Notes: generated from the letters alone by a model not told the origin. DNA of 64,000 bases from Cricetomys ansorgei (GCA_026225945.1 JAMJFZ010003163.1:17405501-17469500); one strand, 5' to 3'; shown: positions 42,395-54,725, counted from the first letter of the stretch. Numbers and translations are program-made.

Positions 42395-42728
42395 TGTTGT
42401 AGAAGTTTATTTTTAGTTATTTATAAAATAATTGTTTTATGCACTGTTGGGTGAGGGGCTCTCTAGGTCTTAGCATTTTGTATTGTCTGCAGGTGTTGGA
42501 TTTACGTGGGGGATGTTTGATTGCTAATGATCTGCATGCACTATCAGTAGAACACCTGAGGAGTTCTGTATCAATAAAAACACCTGAGCTCAGATGCTCG
42601 GGGTTCAACTGTCCAGTATGGCACTGGCCTGGATAGTAGTTCCCTCTGCTGAGGTCTGGCAGGTATACACCTATGATTAGGCCTCCTTGTCCTTCCTTGG
42701 CTGAGCTACCCAGCAGCGAACAACTACA
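42395..42728. mobile_element. Solo LTR of family X, copy 2, with 6-bp target duplication
   Basis: A 334-bp element starts TGTTGTAG and ends CAACTACA, flanked by tgtgta on both sides (42389-42394, 42729-42734). TG...CA ends with a 6-bp duplication are the mark of ERVK-type LTRs, though the flank is itself TG-rich, which weakens the match. AATAAA lies near 42572 on the plus strand. The minus strand carries a 110-codon open frame (42749-42417) across the whole element. No internal retroviral sequence. Confidence 0.75.
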
Positions 42729-42795
42729 TGTGTATGCATGAGCACACACAGGTGCTTATGTGTATGAGTACATTCATGAGCATGTGTGTTTAAGG

Positions 42796-43689
42796 GTCTG
42801 GCTCTTCCTTTGTTTGAAGCCCAGAATCTACACTTCTATTCCTCCTCTGGGCATTTCTCATAGAATTTCACAGGTCTCTATTGCCCATTAATGACTCACA
42901 GTGGTTCTGCCTTCTCCTCCACCCCTCGGCTTGTACAGTGACACTCATCTAGGTGCTCGGCAAACCAAATGACATCTGGCAACAAGACTGTCTCCTTTAG
43001 AAATGGCTTGTGATCATCCTTCGTAGTCGGATCTGATTCGGTATCCTTCCCTTGCGTGTAAAACTTCCCTCAGTGTAAATCTCAGTGTTTGGTCAATTCT
43101 AAGAGTTTCTGGAATTGGAATGTGACTTACAAAAAGAGATACTTTAAATTATAAGTTTTGATTAAATATGACATTTAGTTGAATACAAGGCTGAAGAAGT
43201 TATTGTCATAAACTTCTTAGGTACAAACTTCTCTGTTTCGAGACAAAAAGCTTGTCAAAGTCTATGAAGCTCCAAGGGTAGTTAAGAAACTGTGGCCACA
43301 AACATATCTACCCTGATTCATTGTAATTCCCATGTTAGACAGGGCAGACCCGGCAGCTGGAAATAAGCACAGGAAACCGTCTATTTGCCTATAGACTAAG
43401 GCTTTGTCAGGTTGGAGAGAGTTGTCAGTGGAATTAAGACTTGTCTAGTGAAAAGATGATTCTTAAACTGTGATCCAGAGACCTCACGAGAATCTTCCAG
43501 AGCCTGACGAGAAGTCTGACTTCCGGTGCTGTATGTCAGGTCACCCCAATCCCAGCCCTGTGATGGCACCTTAGACTCTGTGTTGTACACAGAAGGTTCT
43601 CAGTCATGCTAACATTTAAAAACTGAGTTACTGCTCCTTGGGAAGCAGAATACCTGCCACAATCTGCACATTTACATTTAATTCTCTTG
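42796..43689. other. Unique sequence
   Basis: Nothing recognised. Confidence 0.45.
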
Positions 43690-43835
43690 ACCCCAATCTC
43701 TCTCAAAATATCTTTGCAGGAGTGCTATGTTTACACAAGGGGAAACAAAGCCCACGGAGCTTTGGAACTTCCCAGGCTGCTACCTAAGATAGGGAAGAGG
43801 CTGGGTACCAATCCTATCTGCCTGACTCCAGGGCT
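43690..43835 (-). mobile_element. MIR SINE, inverted
   Basis: 'atgtttacacaaggggaaac', 'aaagcccacggagctttgga', 'acttcccaggctgctaccta' and 'ctgcctgactccagggcttt' are antisense MIR. Confidence 0.75.
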
Positions 43836-43977
43836 TTCCAAAGCCCATCAGGCCTGTATTGAACACAAACTATAATGTGTAGATCATATTGGAATACAGC
43901 TGAACAAAAGCTATTGAAGTTTGCTGTGTGTATTCCCATTACTCAACAATTCCATTTCAAGGAGTCATTAACATTAG

Positions 43978-43983
<6 letters not shown>

Positions 43984-44018
<35 letters not shown>

Positions 44019-44055
44019 CTCTCTCTCTCCCTCCCTCCCTCCCTCACACACACAG
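43984..44055. repeat. (CT)n tract with CTCC units, ending in CA
   Basis: About 17 CT units, a ttt break, more CT, four CTCC-type units, then a short CA run. Confidence 0.95.
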
Positions 44056-44249
44056 TGTGCCATGACTTTTAGTAATAAATTACCAGAAATAATTGGTACA
44101 TTTGTCAACAAGGGAGGCCAAGATACTGTGTTTTCCTTCTAAAAACCACTGCATAGAACTGAAATATGCATGTGTTTAATTACATATTTGTGACCACCTG
44201 GAAAAATTACTAAGCTAGATGTTTGAGTGTAAAAAGTGATCATGGATAA

Positions 44250-44272
44250 AACACACACACACACACACACAA
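44250..44272. repeat. (CA)n microsatellite
   Basis: About 11 CA units. Confidence 0.95.
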
Positions 44273-45444
44273 AGAAGATTGCCATTTTTGTGCAATGCAA
44301 GAGTTTGTGTATCTGCCTATAAATGCAAAAAAAAAAAGAAAAAGCGGTCTAACAAGTTTGGTACTCACTAGACTGCAAACAGGCTAATTCTTGGGAGATG
44401 AACAACATCAGAGAAGGATAGAACTACATGGATAAAAGTCACATAATAGCTACTGTTATTTCTGTATGACAATTAACCGTGAGAATCCAGATGATAATTG
44501 CATTTTGTGTTTGTTTGGTTGTTTTGTTTTGTTTAAGGCAAACTCTGGGTTGTAAGTGACACACGCATCTTTTTAACCCTGAGCTAAGATACCGAATGTG
44601 ACTGTGGGCTGCAAACTGCAGAATAGCACAGCGGTTTCTTCTTTCTTGGTAGGAATTACATACACATACCCTAGCTAATGGGTCGCTTGTTCTTCGCTTC
44701 CCCCAAGTCAGAACTCTGTAGACTAAAAGCATACGTCAGCGAAGTCTGCAAGTGCCACCTGAGCAGGGAACACGCCTCTTGACAGTAGTGCTGGGCTTGC
44801 TGGAAGCCAGACGGATTCCAGGTCGTGCATAGCTGTTCCCAAGCTTTAATAAATAGCTCACGCTGTCTTCTGTTTACCAAGTGAAGTCAAGAAAACTCAT
44901 CAATACGTAAACAAAGGAGCAGAGCATAACTGCATGTGATGAATGACACATTCTTCTCAGTGCATTAGAAGAAACTTTCTGTCTCTGGTATCCTTTCCTG
45001 GAGCCCAAACTGTCTCACAGCAGAGTGTTCCCATACCTGTATCATTTGTCTTAAAGATGCTTTAAAAGATGCTGTAATGACAGCTCTGTACTGGGAGCCA
45101 TTTAGTTCTCCATAAAGAACGAATCACCGAGAGACTATTGCATGCTATTGCTTTCAGCGTAGGCTGGGCAGCTCTTCGTGATTCAGCCCGGACAGCGGAT
45201 GACAGACATCTTTGTTATTCGCAGCACCGGTGACTCAGCTTGAGCTCCTTGATGGGAAGTAGCACTGGTTTTGATTTCTTTACTATATTGTCTGGGCTGA
45301 ATAAGCCAATCACAGGAACAGAGCACACTGTTTCACAAGCAGCGTGAGCCTGGATGAGTTGCCTGCCCACTCGGAACTTCATTTATAATTTTAAAAATTA
45401 CACAAGATAATCGTGTCTAACTTCTAGAATTAAGACTTTGTATA
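44273..45444. other. Unique sequence
   Basis: Holds an A run at 44328-44336. The part 45100-45260 is repeat-free with several CpGs and may be worth a conservation check. No gene recognised. Confidence 0.4.
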
Positions 45445-45732
45445 GGCCGGAGAGATTGCTTTTTAGTAAAGTGCTTGCCTCGCGAGCGTGTGAGGACCTG
45501 AGTTCAATCCCCAGAACCCACATAAAAGGCCCAGGTTGGGTGGTGTGCTTGCAATCCCAGAGCTGGGAAGGCACCCAGACTAGCCTAGTCCAGTAGCATC
45601 AGGTCCTAATGGAAGACTGTCTCCAAAACAAAGAAAACGACCACCCAATCCAAACAAAGGAGTTGGTTCCTAAAGATTGATCCTTAAGGTTGACCTCTGG
45701 CCTCCATATGTACTAGCACACAGTTACATGTA
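45445..45732 (+). mobile_element. B4A-type rodent SINE
   Basis: A tRNA-like head 'ggccggagagattgcttttt', 'gtgaggacctgagttcaatc', 'cccagaacccacataaaagg' is followed by a B1-like part ('gttgggtggtgtgcttgcaa', 'tcccagagctgggaaggcac', 'ctagcctagtccagtagcat'), then 'cttaaggttgacctctggcc' and a CA-rich tail. The order is that of the B4A-type composite. Confidence 0.75.
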
Positions 45733-45872
45733 TACACACACACACACACACACACACACCACACACATACACACTCACACTCATACACACACCACATACA
45801 CACTCATATACACCACATACACACATACACACCACACACACACTCATACACACACACACACACACACACACA
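45733..45872. repeat. (CA)n tract with CATA and ACTC interruptions
   Basis: The expanded 3' tail of the SINE above, about 140 bp of CA with CACACT/CATACA variants. Confidence 0.95.
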
Positions 45873-47026
45873 ATGTCATGCCACGTGGAGCTAAAGTGAG
45901 ACAACCAAATGCAACCTGCACAAGTGACTTCACCCAAAACAGAAGAACCACTCATCAGAGCCCACACTGAGTGTTCAATAAATGATGGTTGTTTTCAGTC
46001 ACTATGATCATATATTTCTTATTTTGACTGGGTTAAGAGATGCCCAAATACCTGATAAAACATCATTTCTCTGTGTATCCATGACAGTGTTTCTGAGGGA
46101 GGTCTTCACTGGGCGAATGGACATCACTCAATCTGTTAATGAAATTGAGAAGTTCTACCCAATTCTATGCTTTGGAAAGGGGAGAGGAACTGGAATTAAA
46201 TTAACTGCTCATATCTATGGGATGAAGCCCCATTAAAAATCTTTGCACTTGCATTTTTTTGAAAACATAGCAAGGATTTAACAACTTTACACCTATAGAC
46301 CTTGCTCCAAGTACCCCTTCCCCTGGCTCTTCAACCAGATCCTTTGTACTACCCCTTACAGTCCACGGGTGAAACATTTCTCTGACTACAGTGAGTCATT
46401 CTAGCAAATAACTCCTACACACATACAGGGAAGGAGTCAACGAACCTTTAACTTGTGATTTGTGCTTGTGATTGGCCTCTGAAGTAGGCCCGTTTTGTGG
46501 GGTAGTGGTACCTGGCTCTCACCCCAAGTGGAAAATGTCAGGGTTGAGTTGATTATAGGATACCCAGCTGATACTTAAAAAAAAAAAAAGATGTTTGGCC
46601 ACAGATGTGTTCTGCATTGAGAGTATGGAAGAGAACAGTTTGTTTTTCTTGCACAGCCTGCGTTCAGAGAGGACCCCACCTTTGAAGGCTGACTGAAAGC
46701 TGAGAGATCAGATTGCTTTGAAGTGAAACACCTGTGTGTGGTGCTGCCCACTTTTACTACAGCAGAACTCACATGTCGGCTGAGTAGAAATGATACGGAG
46801 GCCCACATCACAGTGACCTGCCCAAGCCCAGGCCTGGGCGCTTTGTTCTCTATTATGTTATTTTTGAGATATCTGGATTTCCTAAGTATCTGTCTTGTAG
46901 CCCATTCTTAAAGGTCCTTGCTCATAGGGAAATAAAAAGCCTTGGGTGAAATGCTTATCATTTTCTCCCATGCTGGGAGTTACTAAGTATTAAGATCAGA
47001 CCTGGGCAGGGGAATTATAGTATATG

Positions 47027-47027
<1 letters not shown>
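45873..47027. other. Unique sequence
   Basis: A run at 46577-46589. The small frames have no recognisable domain. Confidence 0.4.

Positions 47028-47078
<51 letters not shown>
47028..47078. repeat. (GT)n microsatellite
   Basis: About 24 GT units, almost uninterrupted. Confidence 0.96.
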
Positions 47079-47079
<1 letters not shown>

Positions 47080-47307
47080 ACAGCCTGGGACTGCAGGGAG
47101 TTAATGCCCAACTTTCCAGTCCCTCAGACTGTCCAGTGAGATTGAGCCCAGCTGACCATAGCAATAATCAGACCAATGACATATCATGTCTTCCTTCCTT
47201 TCACGAACTCATTCCTGTCCATGGGATCAGCTCAAACAAACTACCAGTACTCAAACCTTTGTCTCAGGACTCACAGATACATTTACCCAGCAGTTTGATT
47301 TTCTTGT

Positions 47308-47790
47308 CAGTTGCATTAGTCAGGGATCCCTAGAGGAACAGAAGCAATGAATGAATATATGTTACAAAGGGGATTTAATAGATTGGCTTACACTAGGGTG
47401 TTGACTCGTCCAGCAACAGCTATCTGCATGAAGTAGTTGCTCAGTCCATATGGCCTCAGGAGTCGCAGTGTGGTGATGAAGGCCAGAAGTCCTAGAGAAT
47501 CTTGAGTCTTTAGCCTGTGCTGAAATGTCAAAGAAGTTGGGTTTTGATGTTGGTGAAGGACGGAAATAAAGACATCAACAAAGTAGATGCACTCACTGGC
47601 AGGAAGCAAAGGCGAGCAGGCAAAGTGGCATCTTTTCTCCCAGACCTCTTTGCGTCCAAAAATAACCTCATGAACTTTCCCATAGGCGTGGTTTTTTTAG
47701 TTGATCCCAGATCCAAGCAAATTGACATCCGAGATGGAGCAACACATCGGTGATGGGGGGGTTCTCGCAAGCACATCGTCTTTACAGACA
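47308..47790 (+). repeat. Dispersed repeat C
   Basis: Opens 'gcattagtcagggatcccta', 'gaggaacagaagcaatgaat', 'gggatttaatagattggctt', later 'tagttgctcagtccatatgg', 'gtgctgaaatgtcaaagaag' and 'gcaggaagcaaaggcgagca'. I know this wording from common mammalian/rodent interspersed repeats but cannot give a secure family. Confidence 0.55.
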
Positions 47791-47811
47791 CGCCTGATTT
47801 CCTGTCCTCTT

Positions 47812-48180
47812 GCTATGATAAAGTACTCTGACGGAAACAACTGAAGGGAGAGGCTGTGTATTCTGTTTGTTCGGGTTTTGGTTCAAGCCACAGTCCGTAG
47901 AGGCGAGGGAAATCAAGGGATCAGGGTTTGAAGTGACTGGCTACGTTGAATCCACAGTCAAGAAGCAGAGGATAGCGAATGTGTGTGCTCAGCTTGCTCT
48001 TTCCATCTAATGCAGTTCAGGATTCCCTGGAGCAGAGAATAGTTCCATCCGCAGTAGAGATGGGTCTTCCCATACAAAATAGCACTGTCAAGACAATTCC
48101 CAACAGGTATGTTCAGAGGCCCATCTCCCAGGTTTGATTCTAGATTGTCAGATTAATAATACTAGCTGTCACAATATTTG
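47812..48180 (-). repeat. Dispersed rodent repeat B-type, antisense copy
   Basis: 'tgctatgataaagtactctg', 'gaatccacagtcaagaagca', 'gagatgggtcttcccataca', 'gttcagaggcccatctccca' and 'ttctagattgtcagattaat' match the repeat B superfamily on the minus strand, the end being a decayed 'tgtcaagttgac' motif. Confidence 0.65.
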
Positions 48181-48259
48181 TACGCACACATGTATAATGC
48201 ACATACTACTGTATGAAGCTAAATTATCTGTACATGCATTTATGTATGTGTGTATATAT

Positions 48260-48345
48260 TTATCTAGCTAGCTAGCTATAATCTATATTATTTATCTAAT
48301 CTATCTATCTGTCTGTCTATCATCTATCTATCCATCCATCCATCT
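48260..48345. repeat. Tetranucleotide repeat (CTAT/CTGT/CCAT)
   Basis: CTAGCTAG, then ATCTATCT, GTCTGTCT, CATCTATC and CCATCCAT blocks. Confidence 0.93.
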
Positions 48346-49142
48346 TGGCACAGTGTAGATGTTTAAGCAATAGTGACTTGTTCTCAGGCAAAGAATATTC
48401 TCCTTCCAATCCTGACCAGATTTTCCAGCTCTTCTGACACTGTGTTTCTCTGCTCCTTGCCCCTGGAGCTGTGTTATGTAAGCAGAGTCACAGAAGCACA
48501 GAGGCACAAGGAAGTTCTAGCTAGCACAGCGTGCCCTGGCACTTAGAACTCACCGTTTGACCTTCAGCCTTCTGTCTGCTGCACTTCGCAGCTTTGGATT
48601 GTGTGAAGAAGAGAAAGCTTTCCAGGAGGATTCTGGGGAGCAGCAGCAGTCTCACCACGTCAGGCTGACTTATAGGGAAACACCTGTTCAGATCTTCAAT
48701 TTGCAGCCCTGCTTGGGGGCTCAGACACTGGTTCTCAGAAGCCAGTATCAGGAAATCCAATGAGAAGCACTTTCCTGTGTCAGCCTGAGGAATTCTAGTT
48801 GTGTGCCTAGAGTCACCTTGGCAGATAAAATGAAGGTCATTCGTGGTGACTACATTGTAGACAATTTGCTTTCTCTTCTCTCTGAATGGCCCATGTATTT
48901 GAAAGTGTTTCTTTGACAAAGTTGGTTAGATTTCTTCAATGGAACAACTGCTTCCTAGGGTTCTAGTATAGAGCAAGAATAATGGGTGTGGAGAATAGAG
49001 AACAGATGCAGACAGAGAGACAGAGTGAGAGGAAGGGAGAGAGGTGGTCTCTTCACTGTCCATCCATGGAGAGGACTCCAGTCACACTCTCTGGGGACAA
49101 TGTCAGCTACAGACATTTCAAGTACTGGCCTTATGTTTTTCT
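48346..49142. other. Unique sequence
   Basis: A 132-codon minus-strand frame (48521-48919) has no recognisable domain. No repeat recognised. Confidence 0.4.
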
Positions 49143-49275
49143 TTTAAATAGAAGAGTTTGTTTTGGCTTATAGTTGCAGAGGGTCAGAGTCCATCCTGGT
49201 GATGGGGTAGGGCCTGACAGCAGGTGGCTACAGAAGAAAGCTAATGGCACCTTTCATTCACACGCAGAAAACAGA
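49143..49275 (+). repeat. Repeat A-like fragment
   Basis: 'agaagagtttgttttggctt', 'atagttgcagagggtcagag' and 'tccatcctggtgatggggta' match the first third of repeat A. Confidence 0.55.
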
Positions 49276-51614
49276 ACAGACGGTAGCCTTTCTGGTTTGG
49301 TTGGTTTCCGTTCCTTCCCAATGCTCTAGGACACTTTAAAGTTAAGCATTAATGGAGCCTAATGCCAGAAACACGAGGGGAAAAGCTGATGGCCCGAGAA
49401 TTACATTTTCTGTGCAATTAACCTCTGCAGTAGACAACTTAGTCCCAAAGCTGCCAACAGGAGAAAGCAGCCTTTGATGACACCGATACAGACTGGGCAG
49501 GGGCAGCTCCCAAGACATGCCCTGGTGTGGCCTCAGACGGCAGTGGAGAACGCTTGTTTCCATTTCACAGATGGGAAACTAGATTATGAAGTCGAGTGAA
49601 GAGAGGAAGTGTCTTTTATTGGGTTGCCTCGATAGAAAATGTTGGTCTCGAAAGACTAGGACCTATGGTTCAGAAGTGGCCTGGTAGGAAGATGGATGTA
49701 AAAGTGTGCTTTTCCTGATTGCTGGTCTCCCCGCCGTATCCAACCTAACTCCTAACGACCCCTGCAAGTTACCATGTTATGCTACCATAACACTCTTTTT
49801 ATGTTCGGCAAATAATCTCTGAGTGAATTTTATGTGTCAGACTGTTAGATGATAGAGATACAGTCATAAGAGAAAATTAGGGTCTCCTTGCAGTTAGTAG
49901 GATAGAAGCTGAGCAAAGACATAAACACGTCACCACTGTGATGGATGAGTGACGTGGAGGAAGAGAAATGGTGCTCAGAGAGAGTCGTGAGCTGCGGGGA
50001 GTTAAGACAGGCATCTCTGAGGGCTGTCCTCGGCTATGCAAGGTGAAATCTGCCGGGCAGAAGGACTAAGGGACAGAGAGGAGAGGGGACATATCCCAGG
50101 CAAATAGAACGGCATAAATGAGGCCTTGGCGTAAAACAACATTCCTGTCCCTTTAGGGAAGGAGAAATTGAGGTAGGCAATGTGGCCATGGCCGGAAGCC
50201 GAGGTTGGAAGGGGTGCTCAGATCTGAGAGTCGACCTCAGCGAGAAGTCTGGACTTTCTCTGCAAGCGGCAGGCAGGCTTTGGAGCTGAGTGATTGGATT
50301 TTCTGTCTCCATGACCTATAAGCTATGCTGCCCAATATGGTAGCCACTAGCTTCTCGACTACAGAGCATTTGAAACGGTCGCTGCTTTAGGCAGCAGAGT
50401 TTTGAAGCACTTTATGGAGGAGTTACAAGAACATGTTTATCTTTTAAGGTCTCACGATGGCTAAACTCTAGAGAATTGGCAGGAGGGGGTGTTAACCAAT
50501 GACATCCTGGTTTGCATCAGAGACAGTTCAGTCCGTATGAGAAACGTGTGTTCTGGGGAAGAATCACAGGATGAGCTTGTAGAGGGGCTCTCTATGGGTG
50601 TGTGTGTGGGGGGAGTGAGGTGGGGAGGTTCAAGAATAATATCCAAGATTCTGGCCTGAAAATCTGGTGGGAGAGGATGCCATTCACCATAGCAGGATAC
50701 AGTGGAAAGGGATGGTTCTGAGAGAAGCACTTTGTGTTTGTGATCTTGGGCTGTATGTGTAGAACTGGAGCGGGGAACAGGGGAATGACTACTGGAGTCA
50801 GGGTCTCAGAATACGTCCCACAGACTCCGAGCCTCAAAGACTTACTGTCAAAGGGAAACTAAGAGTCACTTGGTTGTATATGAAGATCAAATTTAGGATA
50901 AGTTGGGCTTTCAATTACCCACATTCTCTCTCCTGTATTCTTCAGTTGAGAGCAATTAGCAGAGTGGGGTAGAAGCAGGTAGCCTTACACGTCTCCCCCG
51001 GCATGCACATTCATTAGGGGTAGGCTGAGACTCTGCTTTCCAGCATTTTCCCAAAGCATAGAGCAGACACTTTAGGGAGCACAGGAGACGGTCTGGGGCA
51101 AGACAAACAGGACCGGAAAGAATCTATCATGGGAATGTCATTCCCTATTGTCATCTCTCCTCCTCTCTGATGGCAGGAGAAAGTCCCCAGTTGTTGTGAA
51201 CAAGCTCTGAACACCAACTACTGCTAATCTCCATCTCAAACAATCTTAATCTTCCAGCCCTTGGCAGGCAACAGAATAGAGTTAAACAACATTATTTTGT
51301 TTTTAACGTTACGGTTACTTTCTTTCTTTTTAAGACAACTTAAACATTTGAAAAAAAAAAAAAACCCACCTGAAGCTTGCAGAGGTTTAAATTAACAGAT
51401 CATTTTCCCTTAACCAGTGGAGAACAGGCTGTTGATAAGACCCATCACTCTTACTTATTCACCAGTGTAATTCTTATCAGCAAGAAATTCTCTTTGAAAC
51501 TGCAGACAACACAACTTATAAAAAAGAAGAAATTTCCACTCAAGCCACAGACAGCCCTTGAGTTTCAGATATGATTGTTTTCAGGTCTTCCCCTCTCTTT
51601 ACACATACACATAT
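49276..51614. other. Unique sequence, about 2.3 kb
   Basis: 49785-49950 ('aaataatctctgagtgaatt', 'ttatgtgtcagactgttaga', 'tagagatacagtcataagag') looks like sense MIR/L2-type 3' sequence. A run at 51351-51364. No gene recognised. Confidence 0.4.
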
Positions 51615-51652
51615 CTACAACGTATGCAGATACACACACACACATATGCGCA
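51615..51652. repeat. Short (CA)n-rich tract
   Basis: ACACATACAC-type and (CA)7 stretches. Confidence 0.75.
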
Positions 51653-53289
51653 TCTATGAAGACTCGTAGTTTCTGTATTTTACAGTCTCTCCAGCTTTCA
51701 CAAGCTCAAGCTGACTCCAGCTCAACACTTTGGTTTCATTCTCAGTGTCTCCCTTTCCAACAGTAAGAAACCTGACTCTCAGGAGCAATGATGTCATTCC
51801 TTCTTGGTTCCCCACCCTCCCATCGCTCCCCCAGCCACAGTTGTGCTTCGATGGCTCTAAAACCACTCCTGGGTCATCTCTCCTTCACCCCATTGTGTTT
51901 GGTCATCATTGTCTTAAATTCTCAGTGTTCATTCTAACATCCTAGCAGAGTCTGTCAAGTTCTGATGCTTGCTCTGTCTCTCAGACTTTGTTCTTTGCCT
52001 CTCAGTACGCCTTGTAATGTGCTTCCTGACACGGTAAGTCATGTAAAAAGAACTTTGGTAAATAAACTTTGTACCGTGTGATGGCCAGGTGTTGGGGGAC
52101 AGAAAGGACCAGAGTAATGGTGGGGTCTCAGTCTTCTAATGGGCCTGGGACCCTGACTGTGGAGCACGAGTGCTTCTGAATGTTATCCCCATCTTCAGGG
52201 GGACAAGATGGACAGCCCATACAGAGGATGGAATGCTCTGGCTGTACAAAACTGTTGTCTGCAGCACCTGCTAGAAGGACAAGGAGATGTTTCTCCAATA
52301 TTTACTGGGAAAACTTGACAGAGACACGAGAGGTAAAAGTCACACAAAAATGGGGTCCACTATGCCTGGATTCCCACAGTTTACTTCCCAGACTGCTTCA
52401 CACTGAATCTCTCGCAGTTAGAATTCAGGTTTTCCTATTCACGTGCGAGAAGCCACAGAGGTTCAGCTCCCGGGTTTCTGCAATGGTCGGTCTGAGTCTC
52501 TGTACCGCTTGTATCTTATCTCCAGGCGGTGAGCTGGGGCTTGCTCCATGGTGTTACTCGTACATCTAAAGAAGGCTGTGATTTTAGGTTTATTCAGCTT
52601 TCTGCTTGTTGTTTCAACAAACTCACAACTTTTAATCTCCTTATATGTAAGACTGGTAACAGAAAGTCTAAAATTTATCTTATAAATACGTCTATTTTGA
52701 TTAAAAACTGAGTCTGAAGGACAACGCTATTGATATAATGCATATTCTAAGGTTTAAGTTCAGGAAATGCTTCTGTGGCCCAAGGGGGGCTGGGGTGGAA
52801 ACGACCTGTCTTAACCACCTCCAAATGCGTATGTGAGTCTTTAACCACACAAAGTCCACATGTGTGTTCGGGGCCATCTGTCCCTAAAACAAAGGCTGTC
52901 AGCAGTGATTTATGAGCTCCTGCGCTGGAGGACACAGCTGCTCCCGGCTGCACCGACTCAGCTCCCAGGGCAACTTGCTGGACACTTGCCTCTCCTGGGC
53001 AGTGTGTACCTGTGTAGCCACTCTCCAGACCTCGGGGGCCCTGACCACTCTGCCTCTAGTGTCTGTCTCCCTTCCTCCTGTGTTGCTTACAGGAAGTGCC
53101 CTCTTCGTATAGCCCAGGTCAGCCTAGAGAGCCTTCTCTGGCTTCTGTTCCCTCAGTACGGTTGTGAGATTATCTGGTACCTACTCAATGTCTACTTCCC
53201 TTTGGTGCCTCTGTCTACTACCCTTCCTCTTGCTTTGCAAGTTTGTCTTGGAAGTATGAACGAACAGAGATTGGACCTCATGTCATAAT
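51653..53289. other. Unique sequence, about 1.6 kb
   Basis: Open frames of 129 and 142 codons (52180-52569, 52860-53288) show no domain I recognise. Confidence 0.4.
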
Positions 53290-53355
53290 TGTGTGCATAC
53301 CATGTGTGCATGTGTCTGAGTGTGTGCATGCTTGCACGCACCTGCTTGAGTGTGA
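53290..53355. repeat. Degenerate TG/CATG-rich tract
   Basis: GTGTGCAT-type repeats, imperfect. Confidence 0.7.
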
Positions 53356-54144
53356 AGAGAATGTTTCATGACCAAGTTATACAACATCAGTTTTCTTCAC
53401 ACACGTTCTGGAAGCGTGGGCTGTCTTGATCAACCCCTATCCTATCAGTACCCCGTCTCCATTTGGGAAGTGCCACAGTGTCCAGTTTGAAGGATTGACC
53501 CCCGCTATGGCCACCACTTCCTTTAGGTGCTAAGGGGCTCAAGTCTTGCCCCTACTGTTTCAGCTTCAGCTCAGTCAGTGGGAAAAAATGAGTTCATTTG
53601 TTCTCTTCTATGACCTTGATGATTTATTAAAGCTGGAGGGACCATCTGGACTTGGATCCTTGCCACTAGGGTGGGGCATAGAGGCCAATCAGACAAGTCC
53701 TACTGAATACCCCATGCCAAGCCTGGTCCTCTGATCTCCTAGTAGGTCTCTGAATCCCTGATAGCTCTTGCTGTACTGGCTTTTTCTGGGGAGACATGAA
53801 CACATGTCTATTGGTCCCAGATAAACACCAACGATAGAATAGGCCGAAGAAATGATTCTGAGTCCAGCTCGGTGACAAAGAGGTGAACTGGAGTTATTTA
53901 CAGGAGCATAGGAAACTACAGCTGGTTATACAATCAAAGAGGGCCCCCTCTCAGTAACCTTGAGACCTTCATGTGCTGTCTGAGGGCCCGATCTTGCAAA
54001 GGTCTCCATTGGTTTATCTCAGGTGCTTTGATGTCAAGACAGCAATGGCCTTGCTGTGCCTGAGGAGAGTGTCTCACAGCTTTCCCTTTCTGCTTAAGAC
54101 TTTTCCTCTCTATGTCCAGCTCAGACGGAGATGGAAAGGTAAAC
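53356..54144. other. Unassigned sequence next to the LTR cluster
   Basis: 53880-54144 may belong to the retroviral cluster (it runs without a visible break into the LTR fragment), but I recognise no LTR signal in it. Confidence 0.3.
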
Positions 54145-54370
54145 CAGCCGTCAGGAGCCAAGGACCCACACAGCTCTGAGGTGGGGAAGGCGTCACCAGC
54201 TGAGCTGGAGTGTTACAGGGTAACAGCTCTGCTCAGCTCCACTCTGCTCCAAGGGGAGAAGTTTCCCAGTGTTGCAGCTCTGAAGGAGAACATCCCCAGC
54301 TGAGCAGAGGTGTTCTCTGCTCTGCCCAACTTTGCTTTGACCTGACAACAAAGAAAGCTTTATGCAGCCT
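54145..54370 (-). mobile_element. Truncated family Y LTR (U5 and part of R), minus strand
   Basis: 'cgtcaggagccaaggaccca', 'gaggtggggaaggcgtcacc', 'agctgagctggagtgttaca' and 'ctttgacctgacaacaaaga' match the same parts of the minus LTR at 55375-55600 (for example 'gatggggaaggcgttcccag'). It stops abruptly near 54370, where the AATAAA/R region would start. Confidence 0.78.
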
Positions 54371-54559
54371 TACTCCATGGCCCCTGCCTCTGAGGCAGGG
54401 AGCTTAAGGGAGGATTTGAATAAGCCGCTGTCTCTGCCTACAGACATCTCAGCTGAGACATGGCCTGGGGCTACTGGTCAGGAAGTGGGGCTTGGGCAGT
54501 GGGGCCCTGAAGCCTCCAGAACCCATTTTCCCTTAGAAAGAATAACCACCTGGCCCCTC
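54371..54559. other. Short sequence between LTR copies
   Basis: No signal recognised; it may be U3 or host flank. Confidence 0.3.
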
Positions 54560-54574
54560 AGTATTCATTCAACA

Positions 54575-54725
54575 AAAGTTCAAAGTCTATTTTTAAAAGT
54601 TGCTCATTTTACTTCAGAATTAGAGTTTAGCAGAACCCGAAGTCAGTAAAGTTCAAAGTTTACTTGAAAAAAGTTGTTTGTTATACTTCAGAATTAGAAT
54701 TTATTTGGCAGAACCTAGAGTTAGT
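54575..54725 (+). repeat. Two-copy ~75-bp direct repeat in or next to U3
   Basis: Unit 1 (54575-54648) and unit 2 (54649-54725) both run 'aaagttcaaagt(c/t)ta...', 'aaaagttg', 'acttcagaattaga', 'gcagaacc(c/t)', ending 'gtcagt' or 'gttagt'. About 80% identical. U3 direct repeats are typical enhancer duplications of gammaretrovirus-type LTRs. Confidence 0.75.

Noticed and set aside
49341..49563. Small minus-strand frame as an exon
   Set aside because: No splice sites or recognisable peptide.
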